In this document: positions 53,338-64,000 of the stretch, piece by piece
How positions within the stretch are numbered: position 1 is the stretch's first letter
Layout of the letters: each line of letters opens with the position of its first letter
NCBI GenBank assembly: GCA_024760905.1
Contig: CM045737.1
Span: 13,356,226-13,420,225 of the forward strand
Length of the DNA stretch: 64,000 bases
Direction of reading: 5' to 3'
DNA from: Plotosus lineatus
Taxonomy: Eukaryota > Chordata > Actinopteri > Siluriformes > Plotosidae
The notes under the pieces: generated by a model
Database searches by the model: none
What the model saw: only the letters and a program-made list of their open reading frames with translations
What the model was told of the DNA's origin: nothing
Position numbers and translations under genes: made by a program

Positions 53338-53401
<64 letters not shown>
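53338..53401. repeat. (AC)n microsatellite
   Basis: About 63 bases of CA. Confidence 0.97.
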
Positions 53402-53403
<2 letters not shown>

Positions 53404-53582
53404 GGTTTGATGCTCCAAATACTGATGGGAAAGGGATGATGTAATGTTCTTAGTCTGTAGGTTAGGGGTGAGAGGTTATTTGAGTCCATACTAAAAGAGC
53501 TAACTCTACTGCCATTGTCTGGAGTCATGGCCTATGACCTAAGGGTCAATGGTTTACTTTTTATAGGATTTTAACATGACAC

Positions 53583-53585
<3 letters not shown>

Positions 53586-53663
<78 letters not shown>
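53586..53663. repeat. (TC)n-(AC)n compound microsatellite
   Basis: About 47 bases of TC followed directly by about 31 bases of AC. Confidence 0.97.
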
Positions 53664-53666
<3 letters not shown>

Positions 53667-53743
53667 CACTTATGTTTGGCTCAGCAGCTTCAAATCTCTC
53701 TACAATATACCGGTATTTACTTGTTTGTGTATTTATTACGTTT

Positions 53744-53746
<3 letters not shown>

Positions 53747-53822
<76 letters not shown>

Positions 53823-53849
53823 CGAGAGAGAGAGAGAGAGAGAGCGAGA
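53747..53849. repeat. (TG)n-(AG)n compound microsatellite
   Basis: About 68 bases of TG followed directly by AG with two cgag interruptions. It is roughly the inverse in composition of the TC-AC block 85 bases to its left. Confidence 0.96.
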
Positions 53850-54027
53850 TCAAAAGTGTTTTACAGTATTATAATGCGATTTTGTCACATTTTGTCACAT
53901 TTGTCCATCAGATCTTTTCTGATCCCAACCATGTCCTTGGCAATGAATACAAAATGTTACCATCAAACTGGAAACATGGGGCTTCAAGACTAAAACAATT
54001 TAGACTAAAACGGTTGAGACAAAATTG

Positions 54028-54150
54028 ACTGGCGAGCTGTCCAGGGTGTATCCCGCCCTCGGCCAGAGTTGGCTGAGATGGACGGCAGCCTCCCCGTGAC
54101 CCTAATTATGATTAAGTGGCTTAGAAAATGAATGAATGACTGAGACTAAA
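54028..54150 (+). repeat. SINE-B/V-type 3' tail
   Basis: Contains ctggcgagctgtccagggtg, then ctccccgtgaccctaattat, and ends agaaaatgaatgaatgac. Confidence 0.68.
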
Positions 54151-54977
54151 ACACTATGTGTGCACCAGTCAGCCCTACAATCATTCAGGGGCTTTACTCG
54201 TAGATCAAATATACATTGATAAATATATTTAGTATATAGTATATATTTTTGCCTTTTCTGTGATGTTGTAAATAGAGCTGCTGTGATGCAAAAAATAATT
54301 ACAGAGTTCTCTGGCGATAAAGTGTTACTGTCTTCATCATCATCATCGCTGTTTGGCTGATTATCTAACAGCACGTTGAGTTGCTATTGCGTGCATGACT
54401 TCCAAAATAAAAATGAATGATAATCGGATATACTGTATTTTTAGCTAATAATTCAGGAAAGTCTAATATAAAGTGATGAGTATAACCACCAATAGATAAT
54501 AATCGGGGGGAAAGTCTCATGGCAAAATAGAGCAAGCACTGTATGTGTTCCTACCTCTATCCCTGTGTTTCCTGAATAGGCTCAGGATCCAACGCAGCAC
54601 TGCCCAGGATAAAGTAGCTACTAAATGAATGAAAAGTGCTTCAGTTGTGGTGACATTATAAACGTCACTTTGTAGAGCCTATTAGAAGGAGTTGAAGGTA
54701 TAGTAATGCACATCTGCGTATTTGTTTGTTCATGTGTATGCATGTGAGTGAGAGAATAGATGGTTATGCTTACAAATGAATAGTCCACAATACCCATGAA
54801 AGTGCTGTCATCAACAGTGACTCTTAAGTTATTTATAAAATCACCAAATGACTTCAGGGCTAACTCTCCAAGCACACTCATCTGTTTCTCTTTACTCATT
54901 TTCCATAATACTGCCCTGCAGTCCAAATTATGTATGTAATGATCTGCAAGAGCTAACTTTGATACCCTTCCCCATTT

Positions 54978-54982
<5 letters not shown>
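54151..54982. other. unassigned DNA
   Basis: Contains (TCA)n-like catcatcatc near 54,335. No element or exon recognised. Confidence 0.4.
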
Positions 54983-55470
<488 letters not shown>

Positions 55471-55486
55471 ATGATTCTACATTCAT

Positions 55487-55610
55487 TCATTCATTTTTTT
55501 AAGCCGTCTAATCCTAATTTGGGTCAAAGGGAGGCTGGAGCTAAGTCAACCAATTGGGGACGAAGGCAGGGTACACCGTAAACAGCTCGCCAGGCCATTA
55601 CAACAATTTG
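55487..55610 (-). repeat. V-type SINE tail fragment
   Basis: It holds cattcattcatttttttaag, aggctggagctaagtcaacc and cagctcgccaggccattaca; core and head are missing. Confidence 0.6.
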
Positions 55611-55771
55611 GAAACTTTTTCAAGTTTGAAGATGTTATAATTCATATAGTATTACTTAAGCAGTAACATCTTAGCAAGGTTAGGCTGTACTTTAATATTA
55701 TTGTATTAATATTTAAATACATACTATATTTTGGTACATCTTATGTAACTAAAGTTTAAAAAAAAATCTTT

Positions 55772-56108
55772 TTCATTCTTTTCTGAACCACTTTATCCTT
55801 CATTAGGGTCGTGGAAAGGCTGGAGCCCATCCCAGCTGACTTTGGGCTAGGCGGGATACACCCTGTACAGCTTGCCAGACCAATAGAAAGCCAACACACA
55901 CAACCATTCGCATTCACATCTTGAGGCAGTCAAGAATATCCAACTAGCCCAATGTGTATGTCTTTAGACTACTAGAGCACCTGGAGAAAACCCATGCAAG
56001 CATGGGAGAACATGCAAACTTCACACAGTATCACCCCCCACGAGGCACAGAACTCAAACACAGGACCTTCTTGCTGTGAAGTGGAAGTGCTGACCACTAG
56101 AACATTGT
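55772..56108 (-). repeat. V-SINE-like copy, full length
   Basis: Minus-strand order: head complement, agcaagaaggtcctgtgttt, core (gtgtgaagtttgcatgttct), tagtctaaagacatacacat and the 3' module with ggctggagcccatcccagct. It is one of the most complete copies. Confidence 0.8.
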
Positions 56109-56156
56109 CCTTATACAACCAATTATCATTAGTTATAATTTCTAATTATAATAAGA

Positions 56157-56480
56157 AGGGCTTGGTTAGTTGCTGGATTACCGATTCCAAGTTTGCGGGT
56201 TCAAGCCCCACTGTCAACAATCGTCACTGCTGTTCCCAAAGTGCAGCTAACTGGGTTATCAAAGGCCAGCCATGTCTCTCACTGCTGTGGCAAGAGGCTG
56301 TAAAAGAACCATTGCTGACTTTCAAGAAGTAGCTGCATAGCCATCACGCTGCCCTGCAGTGGTCTGGCGAGATGTCCAAGGTGTGTGCTCTCCTTGCCTG
56401 GAGTCGGCTGAGATGGGTGCCCGCCTCCCTGCAACCCTAATTAAGATTAAGTGGTTCAGAAAATGACTGAATGAATGATT
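56157..56480 (+). repeat. SINE-B copy
   Basis: SINE-A-type head and body (box B gcgggttcaagcccc, tctctcactgctgtggcaag) pass into the V-type tail at gccctgcagtggtctggcga, ending ctgaatgaatgatt. Confidence 0.78.
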
Positions 56481-56519
56481 AAAAAAAAAAAAATCAGCCT
56501 TGTAAATTGGGCAATACCC

Positions 56520-57060
56520 CTCAACCCCTGCAGCACATTATTAAAAGTTTGCGCATTTCCAAGATTGGACACCAAAAATGGTGATGATCGGTGACAGCAC
56601 TTGAGTTAATGCACAGAATGCAAATTCAAGATGGCAGCTGGAAAGGTCATTAATGGATATCACACTATGATAAAAAAAAAAAAAACATTAGGCTTATGTA
56701 GTTTAATTGTCCCAAAATTCACACCAAAAATATCGATGTTTAGTGATGGCATTTTTGAACTAAGAGCGCGAAATGCAGATTCAAGATTCTGGCTACGGCA
56801 GCCAGATTGTATACCACACTCTGATCAATAGGTCTATGTAATTACAGTCCTAAACTAAAATCCATACAAAAATGTTGATAATTGGTAATGTTATTTTTCT
56901 AGTCCACGGAATGCACCTTCAATAAGGCAGCTGCAGTGGCCATGTTGGATACGGGACCACAACCAAAATCAATAAGTCATTACCCAGTGCAAACATTCAC
57001 ATCAAAAATGGTGATGATTGGTGATGATGTCTTGAGAGGAATGACCCTGTGGATGGGCAA
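56520..57060. repeat. diverged tandem repeat, ~137-152-bp unit, about 3.5 copies
   Basis: The word accaaaaatggtgatg, or close variants, begins at 56571, 56723, 56864 and 57001. A second word, gaatgcaaattcaag or variants, recurs with the same spacing (near 56,613, 56,766 and 56,917). Some units keep aagatggcagc, a YY1-like motif. Divergence between units is substantial. Confidence 0.78.
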
Positions 57061-57540
57061 CCTTCTCAGGTGACAGCAATGTCCATTGGGCTGAGTGGTG
57101 TAATGTAAGCTGCCCTGATTAAGGAAAGATGCCAAAATGCTCTGAATGTACAGTATTGTGCCTGTTTGTGCTTACTGCTACCAATTTGCTAAAGATTAGC
57201 TTCTTTTTTTTTTCATAATGACATACAATGACTATGACATATTTACGCAGTACTGAGATTAGTTGATCATACCGATAATGTCATTATTTACTGAGTGCAT
57301 GAATTACTGATTCTCTGCCAGGACAAAGAATGACACACAATAATATGGGAGATTTGCCAACAGAAAATGCCAAGAGTAGCTGGTTCTACAGGCCTTTAAC
57401 CCTTTATGCTACCTGAGAAAGCCTTACACATACCATAGCTCGATTTAGCTCACAGATCGTAGTCTAACCCATGACCCCAAAAAAGTGAATTTTGTGTTTG
57501 AATATTGTGAAAACTTCAGAATAAAAGACTTAAGTCTTCT
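57061..57540. other. unassigned DNA
   Basis: No element recognised; short poly(T) near 57,205-57,214. Confidence 0.4.
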
Positions 57541-58391
57541 TATTTTCCTTTCAGCTGTTCTACCCCCATTTCACTGGAACACGGCAGACTTACGGAAGCA
57601 AAAATGTTGTCATCCGCAAACGTTCCGCAATTATTCCCTCATCTTCCATGTCATTCCGTGTGACTCCGTAGTTATTCCTCAAGTCTTCCTCCACTTCCGT
57701 ATGCTTCCGGCTGGCCAAAATATTCCATGAATGTTCAAAAGCACGTTCACGGAAAAAAAAATCCGTGACTGTTCCGTGGGGTCACTTTGTCGTACCTGTT
57801 TCGCACATGCTGTGAACGTTTCAAGAGTGTAAGAATTTCCACTTTTCCGTAGGATTTTCACCCATTTTACATGTAAAAATGTCAACGCTCTTCTCTAGAC
57901 TGCGTTCCGCGCCTTTCCGCGACACGATTCTTGCATGCCGTAGTCCAGTGAAATGGGTGTATAAGAATTTCCACTTTTCCATAGGATTAGCACCCATGTT
58001 CCATGTAAAAATGCCGAAGCTCTTCTGTAGACTGCGTTCCGCATCTTTTCTCCAGTGAAATGGGGATACGTATCCCCTTTCTCGGGGGTCAACACAGCGA
58101 ATCATCGCATGTTTGATTTGGCATAGGTTTCTACATTGGCTGCCCTTCCTGACACTACCCTTTTAGCAAGGGGCAGAAACACGCTGACAGCTATGCAGCT
58201 ACTTTTTACGAAAGTCAGCAATGGTTCTTTTATACGAACCTCACACCACAGACAATGAGAGACATGGCCGGCCCTTGATAACCTAGTTAGCTGTACTGGG
58301 GGGACAGTGACAACCTTGTGGAGAGTGAGACTCGAACCCCCAACCTTGGGATCAGCTATCCAACACGTTCACCACTAGGCCACCACTGCCC
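57541..58391 (-). repeat. SINE-A copy split by a TIR element
   Basis: The SINE-A 3' end complement (ttttcctttcagctgttc) at 57541-57560 is separated from the rest (cccctttctcgggggtcaac onward) by the second TAA-type TIR element. The remainder is full length to the head complement (aggccaccactgccc). Confidence 0.75.
57561..58060 (-). mobile_element. second copy of the TACCCCCATTTCACTGGA-type TIR element
   Basis: The left end tacccccatttcactgga is identical to that of the 31.96-kb element. Two right ends are present: tccagtgaaatgggtgta (57943-57960) and tccagtgaaatggggata (about 58,043-58,060), because the last ~100 bases are duplicated. The interior has attccg/gttccg words inverse to those of the first copy, so it lies in the opposite orientation. 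The flanking duplication is unclear. Confidence 0.72.
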
Positions 58392-58860
58392 TCATAAAAG
58401 AATTAAGTATATTTTATATATGATCAATTTCATCAATATCAAAAGTCATAGCACTGAATAGATACACACACTCATGATGTAGAGTAAGCAATGTTTACAT
58501 TAAAAAAAAGAAAGAAATGTAATTTGTGATTTGATAATGTTGCATTAAAATACCTCAAAAGGACACTCAAAATAATTTTTTTTGAGTTTTTAGAATTTTT
58601 ATGCAGCCAACAGATACAAAAGCCCTTCTTGGTCATTTCCTACCACAACATGTTTCTAGCCTAGGAATTTCACGGCCATCGATTCATTTATGGAAATCAG
58701 TCATCCCTCTAGTGATCCTCAATAGGAACTACAAGCCCATGATGTGGAGCTCAAGGTGAAATGAAGCATAAAACACAGTCTTTATTTAAGAAAATAGAGA
58801 GCCAGTGACACCGCTTTTACATCCCAAATCAGGGGGGGGGGGTATTTGTATAGAATCCTA
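58392..58860. other. unassigned DNA
   Basis: No element recognised. Confidence 0.4.
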
Positions 58861-59334
58861 TTCCCTTATTAGGGAACTGTTTGGACCAACATTAATGGGG
58901 CCTTTTCTGGAGGTGGCACTGAAAGTAGATAATGTTGTCTCCTCCGTCTCCACTGCAAAAGGCCTGCATTTTTATGTGCATATGACTTGTCCAATTAGTA
59001 TGCCGTGAGGATGTCTTCATTCACTGTTGGTAAAATCGGCTAATGGGCGAAACAATAATCTAATTAGGGAAGGGATAGAGCTGAGGCAATGAATGAATTA
59101 GCAAAGCTTCTAGTTAGAGGAGACTATATAATACAAGTTTAATTATCATTATGAGGTTTTGCAAAAATTGTCATGAGGAAATTTTCAGAGCTCTTAGCAT
59201 TTTAGCATTACAGTCTCCAGTTGCTATTACAGCGAGCTGATGATTCCAGAAATCTTGGATCTTATAATAAATGACAGGCTCTACTTACAACTGCAAAATC
59301 CATAAACAGCTGTTTTCTAAGATGGGAAACAAAA
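58861..59334. other. candidate conserved noncoding element
   Basis: High-complexity, repeat-free sequence with homeodomain-type taatta words (ccaattagtatgc, ctaattaggg, gtttaattatcattatgag) and no coding frame of note. The look is like vertebrate developmental enhancers; conservation cannot be judged from one sequence. Confidence 0.3.
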
Positions 59335-59336
59335 TA

Positions 59337-59608
59337 CAGTGGTACCTCACTTTACGAAATTAATCCGGTCCAGCGCCTTTTTCGTAACCTGCATTTTTCC
59401 TAAATTGAACCTCATTTTACATGTAAAAAACGCGATTTGTTCCAAGGCCCCCAATACTATCCCCTAAATTCTTTAAAAATGATAAAAGCATACCTTGTAA
59501 GACCTCCTTCTGCTTCAATATCGTACCGATGGTAGACGGGTTTGGTCATATTCCTTTGTGATATCACTCGAGCCCATTTCTTCTTCTCACTTGCACCGGA
59601 AATCACAT

Positions 59609-59639
<31 letters not shown>

Positions 59640-60106
59640 CTGACCATGTCTTCTTAGCAGAGTTATAATCTTACAAATGTTTATGGAAGGTTAAAAGCCT
59701 GAGTCAAGAAATAAAGCATGAAACAACAGTAACTCTGTCCTTTACACGAAAAGCATCATGGTAGATGCAGCTCCATAATAGCCAATGGGAGGGAGCTGCA
59801 TCATCCCTCCTAGCCAATGGGAGGCCAGTGGGGCGGGATGTTGGGAGATAGCTGCGTCATCCCTCCCAGCCAATGGGAGGCCAGCAGGGCGGGATGTTTG
59901 AACGTCATTGATGGGAGAGCAGTTCGTGCATTTTTTTGAATGTTTGAATGGCGCGTTTTAATGTTTGAATGGAACGTTTGAATTTTTACGATGGCGCTTT
60001 CGTAACGTGAATTTGTTTCATATCCAGAGACAAAAATTTTAGGAAAATGCGTTTTGTAACCTGCATTTTTTGTTTGGTGAGACTTTCGTAAAGTGAGGTA
60101 CCACTG
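59337..60106 (+). mobile_element. MITE-1 copy, 770 bp, TA duplication
   Basis: Ends cagtggtacctcactttacg and cgtaaagtgaggtaccactg, with TA at 59335-59336 and 60107-60108. It carries internal (TG)n at about 59,611-59,638 and a tandem ccaatgggagg/gggcgggatgt segment at about 59,780-59,895. Confidence 0.9.
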
Positions 60107-60239
60107 TAATGATATGAAGTAAGTATGCGTAAACACTGTGCTAATTCCTAGATAACCGTGGTGCTGTTTCTGTAATTTCTTTTAGAAATGGGGATGAATG
60201 GGGAAGTGATTGAATAAAAGCCTGTTCACTTTCTATTTC

Positions 60240-60241
<2 letters not shown>

Positions 60242-60289
<48 letters not shown>
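60242..60289. repeat. (AC)n microsatellite
   Basis: A CA run of 48 bases. Confidence 0.96.
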
Positions 60290-60861
60290 GAAGTGATTCC
60301 TCATTAATGGTATTGTCAAAATGCTGATGTAATGAAAGTTAATCTACTGCTCTCTCCTTGGCTAAGAGGCTTTTGTAAGTGCGATTACTTGCCCACCCCA
60401 AACACAGGTTCATTAAGTTGTTGAATGTGTGTGTATTTAAGTGTATGAATGCAGAGACAATGCACTTTGGGAGTAGATAACAAAAGCCAAGACCTTCTTA
60501 GAATGTGCTTTCGAGCACGTAGGCTAGTCTGAAAGGGAACATGAGAGTCCATCTATGGCTGTCTAAGTCCATGACTAAGGAAAATGCTGAGTTCATTGTC
60601 ACATGATAAGTGCATGACCAGTGTGCTGCTTGTTAAAAGTAAATCCAGTAATATTACTGCACCCTCTAGCTGAAATCAGAGAAATCAAATATAATAATTA
60701 AAAAATAATAATAACCTGCTCTTTCTTGAGCCTTTTAAAACGTGTTTGTTTTCCTTTTTTTTTTTTTCAGAGAGAGACGCACACTGAGGGCCTTCCATCC
60801 TTTGGAAGCAGTGCTGGAGATCTCAGAATTATCAAAAATATCTACACAGAATTTAACTTGG
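60290..60861. other. single-copy-looking DNA
   Basis: No repeats apart from poly(T) near 60,759-60,769. High complexity; possibly conserved noncoding, but unsupported. Confidence 0.3.
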
Positions 60862-61208
60862 GTGACGCGGTGGTGTAGTGGTTAGCATGTTAGCTTCACA
60901 ACAAGAAGGTTTGGTGTTTGATTTCCACGCATGGTCGTTATTGTTTGGAGTTTGCATGTTCTCTGAATGCTTCTGTGGGTTCACTCCGATGTCCTCCCAC
61001 AGTCCAAAGACACGCATGCTAGCTAACTGTTTAAAGTTGACCTAAGATGCGACTATGAGTGTAAATGGTTATGTGTGTGTTGGCAACTGTCATAGGCTGA
61101 TGAGCTGTTCAGGGTGTACCCCATCTTCAGCCAGTGTTGGTTGAGATCAACACCAGCCTCTCGGCGATCCTGATAGGATAAGCAGTATGGCAAATGAGTA
61201 AGTGAGAC
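60862..61208 (+). repeat. V-SINE-like copy, full length
   Basis: Head gggtgacgcggtggtgtagt then ggttagcatgttagcttcac, core ttgtttggagtttgcatgtt and ctcccacagtccaaagacac, then gagctgttcagggtgtaccc and the end cagtatggcaaatgagtaag. It is the clearest plus-strand copy. Confidence 0.82.
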
Positions 61209-61762
61209 TGAGAATTTAACGGCATTACTATCGGAGTCATTTTCTACTGTATATACAGTTATATATGCCATGATGTGGCTAATATGTTTTGTACACATTG
61301 TTGGACACAAGCTGGAGAATCTTGAAGCTTATAGTCTGATTGGCTCTCTGCACACTGGACATGCCCACTGCTACCAGCCAATCATCAATTGGAAAACCAC
61401 ATGTGAGAAAATTAGCTTTGTGGAGCAAGATAGTCAGTGAACCGAACAACACATCCCAATACGTTTTTAGTATAATTTTGGCCTTATTTATAAAATTTTG
61501 TGAAGTTTCCATGCCAAAATGAGCTATAAATTTCCAGTGAGCTTTTGAAAAATTACTTTTGAAAGGTTTTTTGTGGGTTTCTTAATCCTCAAATACAAAC
61601 AGTATGCTAATAGATGTCACTGAGAACACTGGGTAATGTTCAATAGCATGTTTTAGCGCAAAGCTCAATTGTATTTGTAACCCATTAGCACAAAGTCCTT
61701 TTTGGGTTACTGTATGTACATGTGGAATTATAAGACACACTTAGCTTTAACTAATCGCTTAT
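61209..61762. other. unassigned DNA
   Basis: No element or exon recognised. Confidence 0.4.
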
Positions 61763-61990
61763 GGGTGGCACAGAGGTGTAATGGTTAGCACGCTTGCCTC
61801 ACAACAAGGTCCTGGGTTCGAATCCAGGGCTCGCACGTTTCTTGTAATGGTTTCCTTCCACAATCCAAAACATAAGGCTAACTTGGCTGTTCGAGTTGTC
61901 CATAGGTGTGAATGTGATTGTGAATGTCTGTGTGTACATGTTAGCTCTGCGATGATCTGGCGAGCTGTTTAGCCCTGAGCATACCCTGAG
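61763..61990 (+). repeat. V-SINE-like copy, core shortened
   Basis: Head gggtggcacagaggtgtaat with ggttcgaatccag (box B), then ggtttccttccacaatccaa and tctggcgagctgtttagccc. After about 61,990 only weak traces remain; cagagagaacatgcattgaa near 62,142 is in the opposite orientation. Confidence 0.7.
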
Positions 61991-62185
61991 CATACTCTGA
62001 TGGCAATGGTGAGGCAGCAATTTACCCTGGATACTCCCATAACAAACTGCAGACCTCCATGCATTCTCACAATCACACACACACACCAGTTTATCCAATC
62101 CAACCCAGCTATTCTGTGAGATGACTGCATAAACTTGGCCACAGAGAGAACATGCATTGAAACTCCACACAGATGAAAAGTCAAT

Positions 62186-62563
62186 ATTATGGTCAAGCAG
62201 GTACCCAGGAGTTATATGCCAAAATTTCTAATTAGTACTGTGGAGAGGACTTCAAAAGGTGTCGATTATGTTGTTATACATATAATCAAATATGTTCTTC
62301 AGGAAATGTCATCTCAGCGCCAAAATAATAATTTTTATATATTTTATAAATTTTTGTAAATCCCTTTGAATGATTAATATACTTTCCAATGACCTAGCTA
62401 TCTGTCCAGGGTGCACTGGTTACTGAAGCAGGACGTATGAATTCGTCTTGTGGATGCTCAACTATAAAACTTGAAAAATGTCAAAGAACGTGCAATAAAC
62501 TTGATTATACTATAATATAATATAATTTAATGTATGTGCAGGTATAGCAATGGCGACGGGGTG
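62186..62563. other. unassigned DNA
   Basis: AT-rich sequence with no recognised element. Confidence 0.4.
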
Positions 62564-62870
62564 AGGGGGCACGATGGTGTAGTGGTTAACATGTCCACAT
62601 CGCAGCAAGAATGTCTTAGGTTCAAGTCCCATGCCAAGCAAAGGTATTTCTATGTGGAGTTTTCATGTTCACCGTGGGCTTGCATGGGTTTCCAGCTTTC
62701 CTAGGAACTCCAATTTCCTTTCATAGTCCAACGACATGCGTATTAAGCTGATTGAATCATCTCGATTGCCCCTGTATGTGTATGTGGAGCCTCTATGATG
62801 ATCTGGAATGCTGTTTGGCGTGTACCCCGAGATGAGGTGGGCTATAACTTTCCCACAAACTTGAAAATAG
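62564..62870 (+). repeat. V-SINE-like copy
   Basis: Head gggggcacgatggtgtagtg, cgcagcaagaatgtcttagg, core ctatgtggagttttcatgtt and ccaatttcctttcatagtcc, ending near gagatgaggtgggc. Confidence 0.75.
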
Positions 62871-62935
62871 AGGAATTGATTCTGAAAATTAAACTAATTT
62901 TTTTTTTTCCCAAAAAATTTTGGACGCAGATTTAC

Positions 62936-63416
62936 TGACTCTCCCAAAGATTTCTATTTTTTAATCAGCAATGGAATGTCACAATCAATCAGTCTGGGTG
63001 CCGTGCCAGAATTCTGGCGTAGGCGGCAGCCGTAACAGCCTTTATCATGGCTGTATACGAAGGCCAAAAAATCCACAGTAGAGACCCAAAGTTCTTTCGG
63101 CAGGGTGTTTTTATCTAGACACCATCTCTAGCTAGCTGGCCGCTGACTCTAAAGAGTTCATCCACCCTTTGATAGGTCTTGTTTTTATTCCTACTCAGTT
63201 GCTAGTCACCCTTCCTCACCAAATTTGGAACCTGGTGTGGGAGCCGGTTTCGTCGCCGACTACTCGACCATGCAACAGGTTGCACTGGCGTACATGTTAC
63301 CAGTAGCAGGACAAAACCTGACCTGACCTGACCCAACTGTCCACTTGACCTGACTCTCCCAAAGATTTCTATTTTTAAAAAACAGGTTTGTTTTTAATCA
63401 GCAATGGAATGTCACA
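62936..63416. repeat. unknown 367-base segment between direct repeats
   Basis: The phrase ctgactctcccaaagatttc, continuing to atcagcaatggaatgtcaca, occurs at 62936-62982 and again at 63350-63416; the second copy has about 18-20 extra bases. The segment between is GC-richer than its surroundings and ends in acctgacctgacctgaccc, which looks like a (CCTGA)n retroelement tail. Confidence 0.55.
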
Positions 63417-63527
63417 GGCCAAGTTAATATCAAAAGCGCTGAAAATATCACAAATATCCTGGTGAGAAGTCACTCCCAAGGTGAAATAAATAATGGAATA
63501 AGTAAATATTAACAACTATATTAGAAA
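63417..63527. other. unassigned spacer
   Basis: About 110 bases of AT-rich DNA with no recognised feature. Confidence 0.4.
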
Positions 63528-63540
63528 AAATATAGACAGA

Positions 63541-63887
63541 TGAGGCAGTGGTGGCCTGATGGTATAGGGCGCTGGATCGCTGATCCAACGGTTGGGGGTC
63601 CAAGTCCCATTCTCCACAAGGTTGTCACTGGATTCTCCACAAGGTTGTCACTGTCCCCCACAGTGCAGCTAACTGGGTTATCAAAGGCTGGCCATGTCTC
63701 TCACTGTCTATGGTGTGAAGTTCATGTAAAAGAACCAGTGCTGACTTTCATCAAGAGTCGATGCAAAGCCCCTTGCTAAAGGGTTGAGTCAGGAAGGGCA
63801 TCCGACGTAAAAACCTATGAATCATTTGCTGTGGTGAACTCTGAAAAGGGAAAAAGCTGAAAGGAAATCTCTGATCTCATCATTAAC
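63541..63887 (+). repeat. SINE-A copy with an internal 23-base duplication
   Basis: Head gaggcagtggtggcctgatg, RTE-like gtcaggaagggcatccgacg, tail gggaaaaagctgaaaggaaa. The stretch ctccacaaggttgtcactg is duplicated at about 63,612-63,630 and 63,635-63,653. Imperfect flanks aaatatagacag and aaatatagagag suggest the target duplication. Confidence 0.83.
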
Positions 63888-63903
63888 AAATATAGAGAGT
63901 CTG

Positions 63904-64000
63904 TCTTCCTTTCGGCTTTTTCCCTTTTACTCGGGAGTCGCCACAGCGAATCATCTTGATTCGCACGTTTGATTTGGTAGAGGTTTTTACGTCGGATGCC
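63904..64000 (-). repeat. SINE-A copy, cut by the window edge
   Basis: The minus-strand 3' end (ttcctttcggctttttccct, gtcgccacagcgaatcatct) continues to cgtcggatgcc at the last base. The head lies outside the window. Confidence 0.88.

Overview
This window looks like repeat-dense, gene-free DNA from a ray-finned fish; I cannot name the species. The evidence is a mix typical of fish genomes: a DD34E Tc1-like element with about 211-base inverted repeats, RTE-type and L2/CR1/Rex1-type non-LTR retrotransposons, a chromodomain Ty3/gypsy relic, V-SINE-like and other tRNA-headed SINEs, Tigger/pogo-like MITEs, hAT elements, and about 20 long (CA)n, (GA)n, (TA)n and (AAT)n microsatellites. I recognised no host exon, tRNA gene, rRNA gene, CRISPR array or bacterial-type gene. 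Every recognisable protein belongs to a transposable element, and almost all are broken.

Layout. 1-4.5 kb: V-SINE-like copies, a SINE-A nested in one of them, a SINE-C, an RTE 3' fragment beside (ATT)n, and a second SINE-A. 4.8-6.7 kb: a 5'-truncated L2/CR1/Rex1-type LINE whose reverse transcriptase frame contains a (CA)n run. 7-15 kb: Tigger-like MITE-1 copies, long (TG)n arrays, a MITE-2, an RTE fragment split by a 327-bp hAT element, and MITE-3 with a CENP-B-type transposase start. 16.2-20.1 kb: a Tc1-like transposase relic split by an internally deleted RTE with perfect 18-bp target duplications, followed by a 1.61-kb Tc1-like element. 20.9-26.9 kb: MITE-1, MITE-2, two SINEs nested in V-SINEs, and a Tigger-like element with a transposase N-terminus. 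27.28-31.80 kb: an inverted-repeat DNA element split by the best-preserved RTE, which has a 577-codon open reverse transcriptase frame. 31.9-33.5 kb: a SINE-A split by a 1,229-bp TIR element with TAA target duplications. 33.6-45.4 kb: a SINE with a third tail type, a 32-bp-arm hairpin, an RTE fragment, a Tc1 relic, many SINEs, a SINE-C split by a MITE-1, and a probable solo LTR. 46-52 kb: a hAT element, a MITE-2 and the Ty3/gypsy relic. 53-64 kb: microsatellite blocks, a ~140-150-bp tandem repeat, a second copy of the TAA-type TIR element, non-repetitive segments that could be conserved noncoding DNA, and more SINEs.

How the parts relate. The RTE shares sequence with SINE-A at two places (its 5' UTR and its 3' end), so it is the probable source of replication enzymes for SINE-A. 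The same SINE head also occurs with two other 3' modules. The L2/CR1/Rex1-type LINE shares its 3' end with SINE-D. MITE-1 copies carry a CCAAT/GC-rich segment that lies just upstream of the transposase start in the Tigger-like relative at 26.1 kb. Nested insertions give relative ages: V-SINEs are older than the SINE-A and SINE-B copies inside them, SINE-A is older than the TAA-type TIR element, SINE-C is older than MITE-1, and an RTE copy is older than the 327-bp hAT element.
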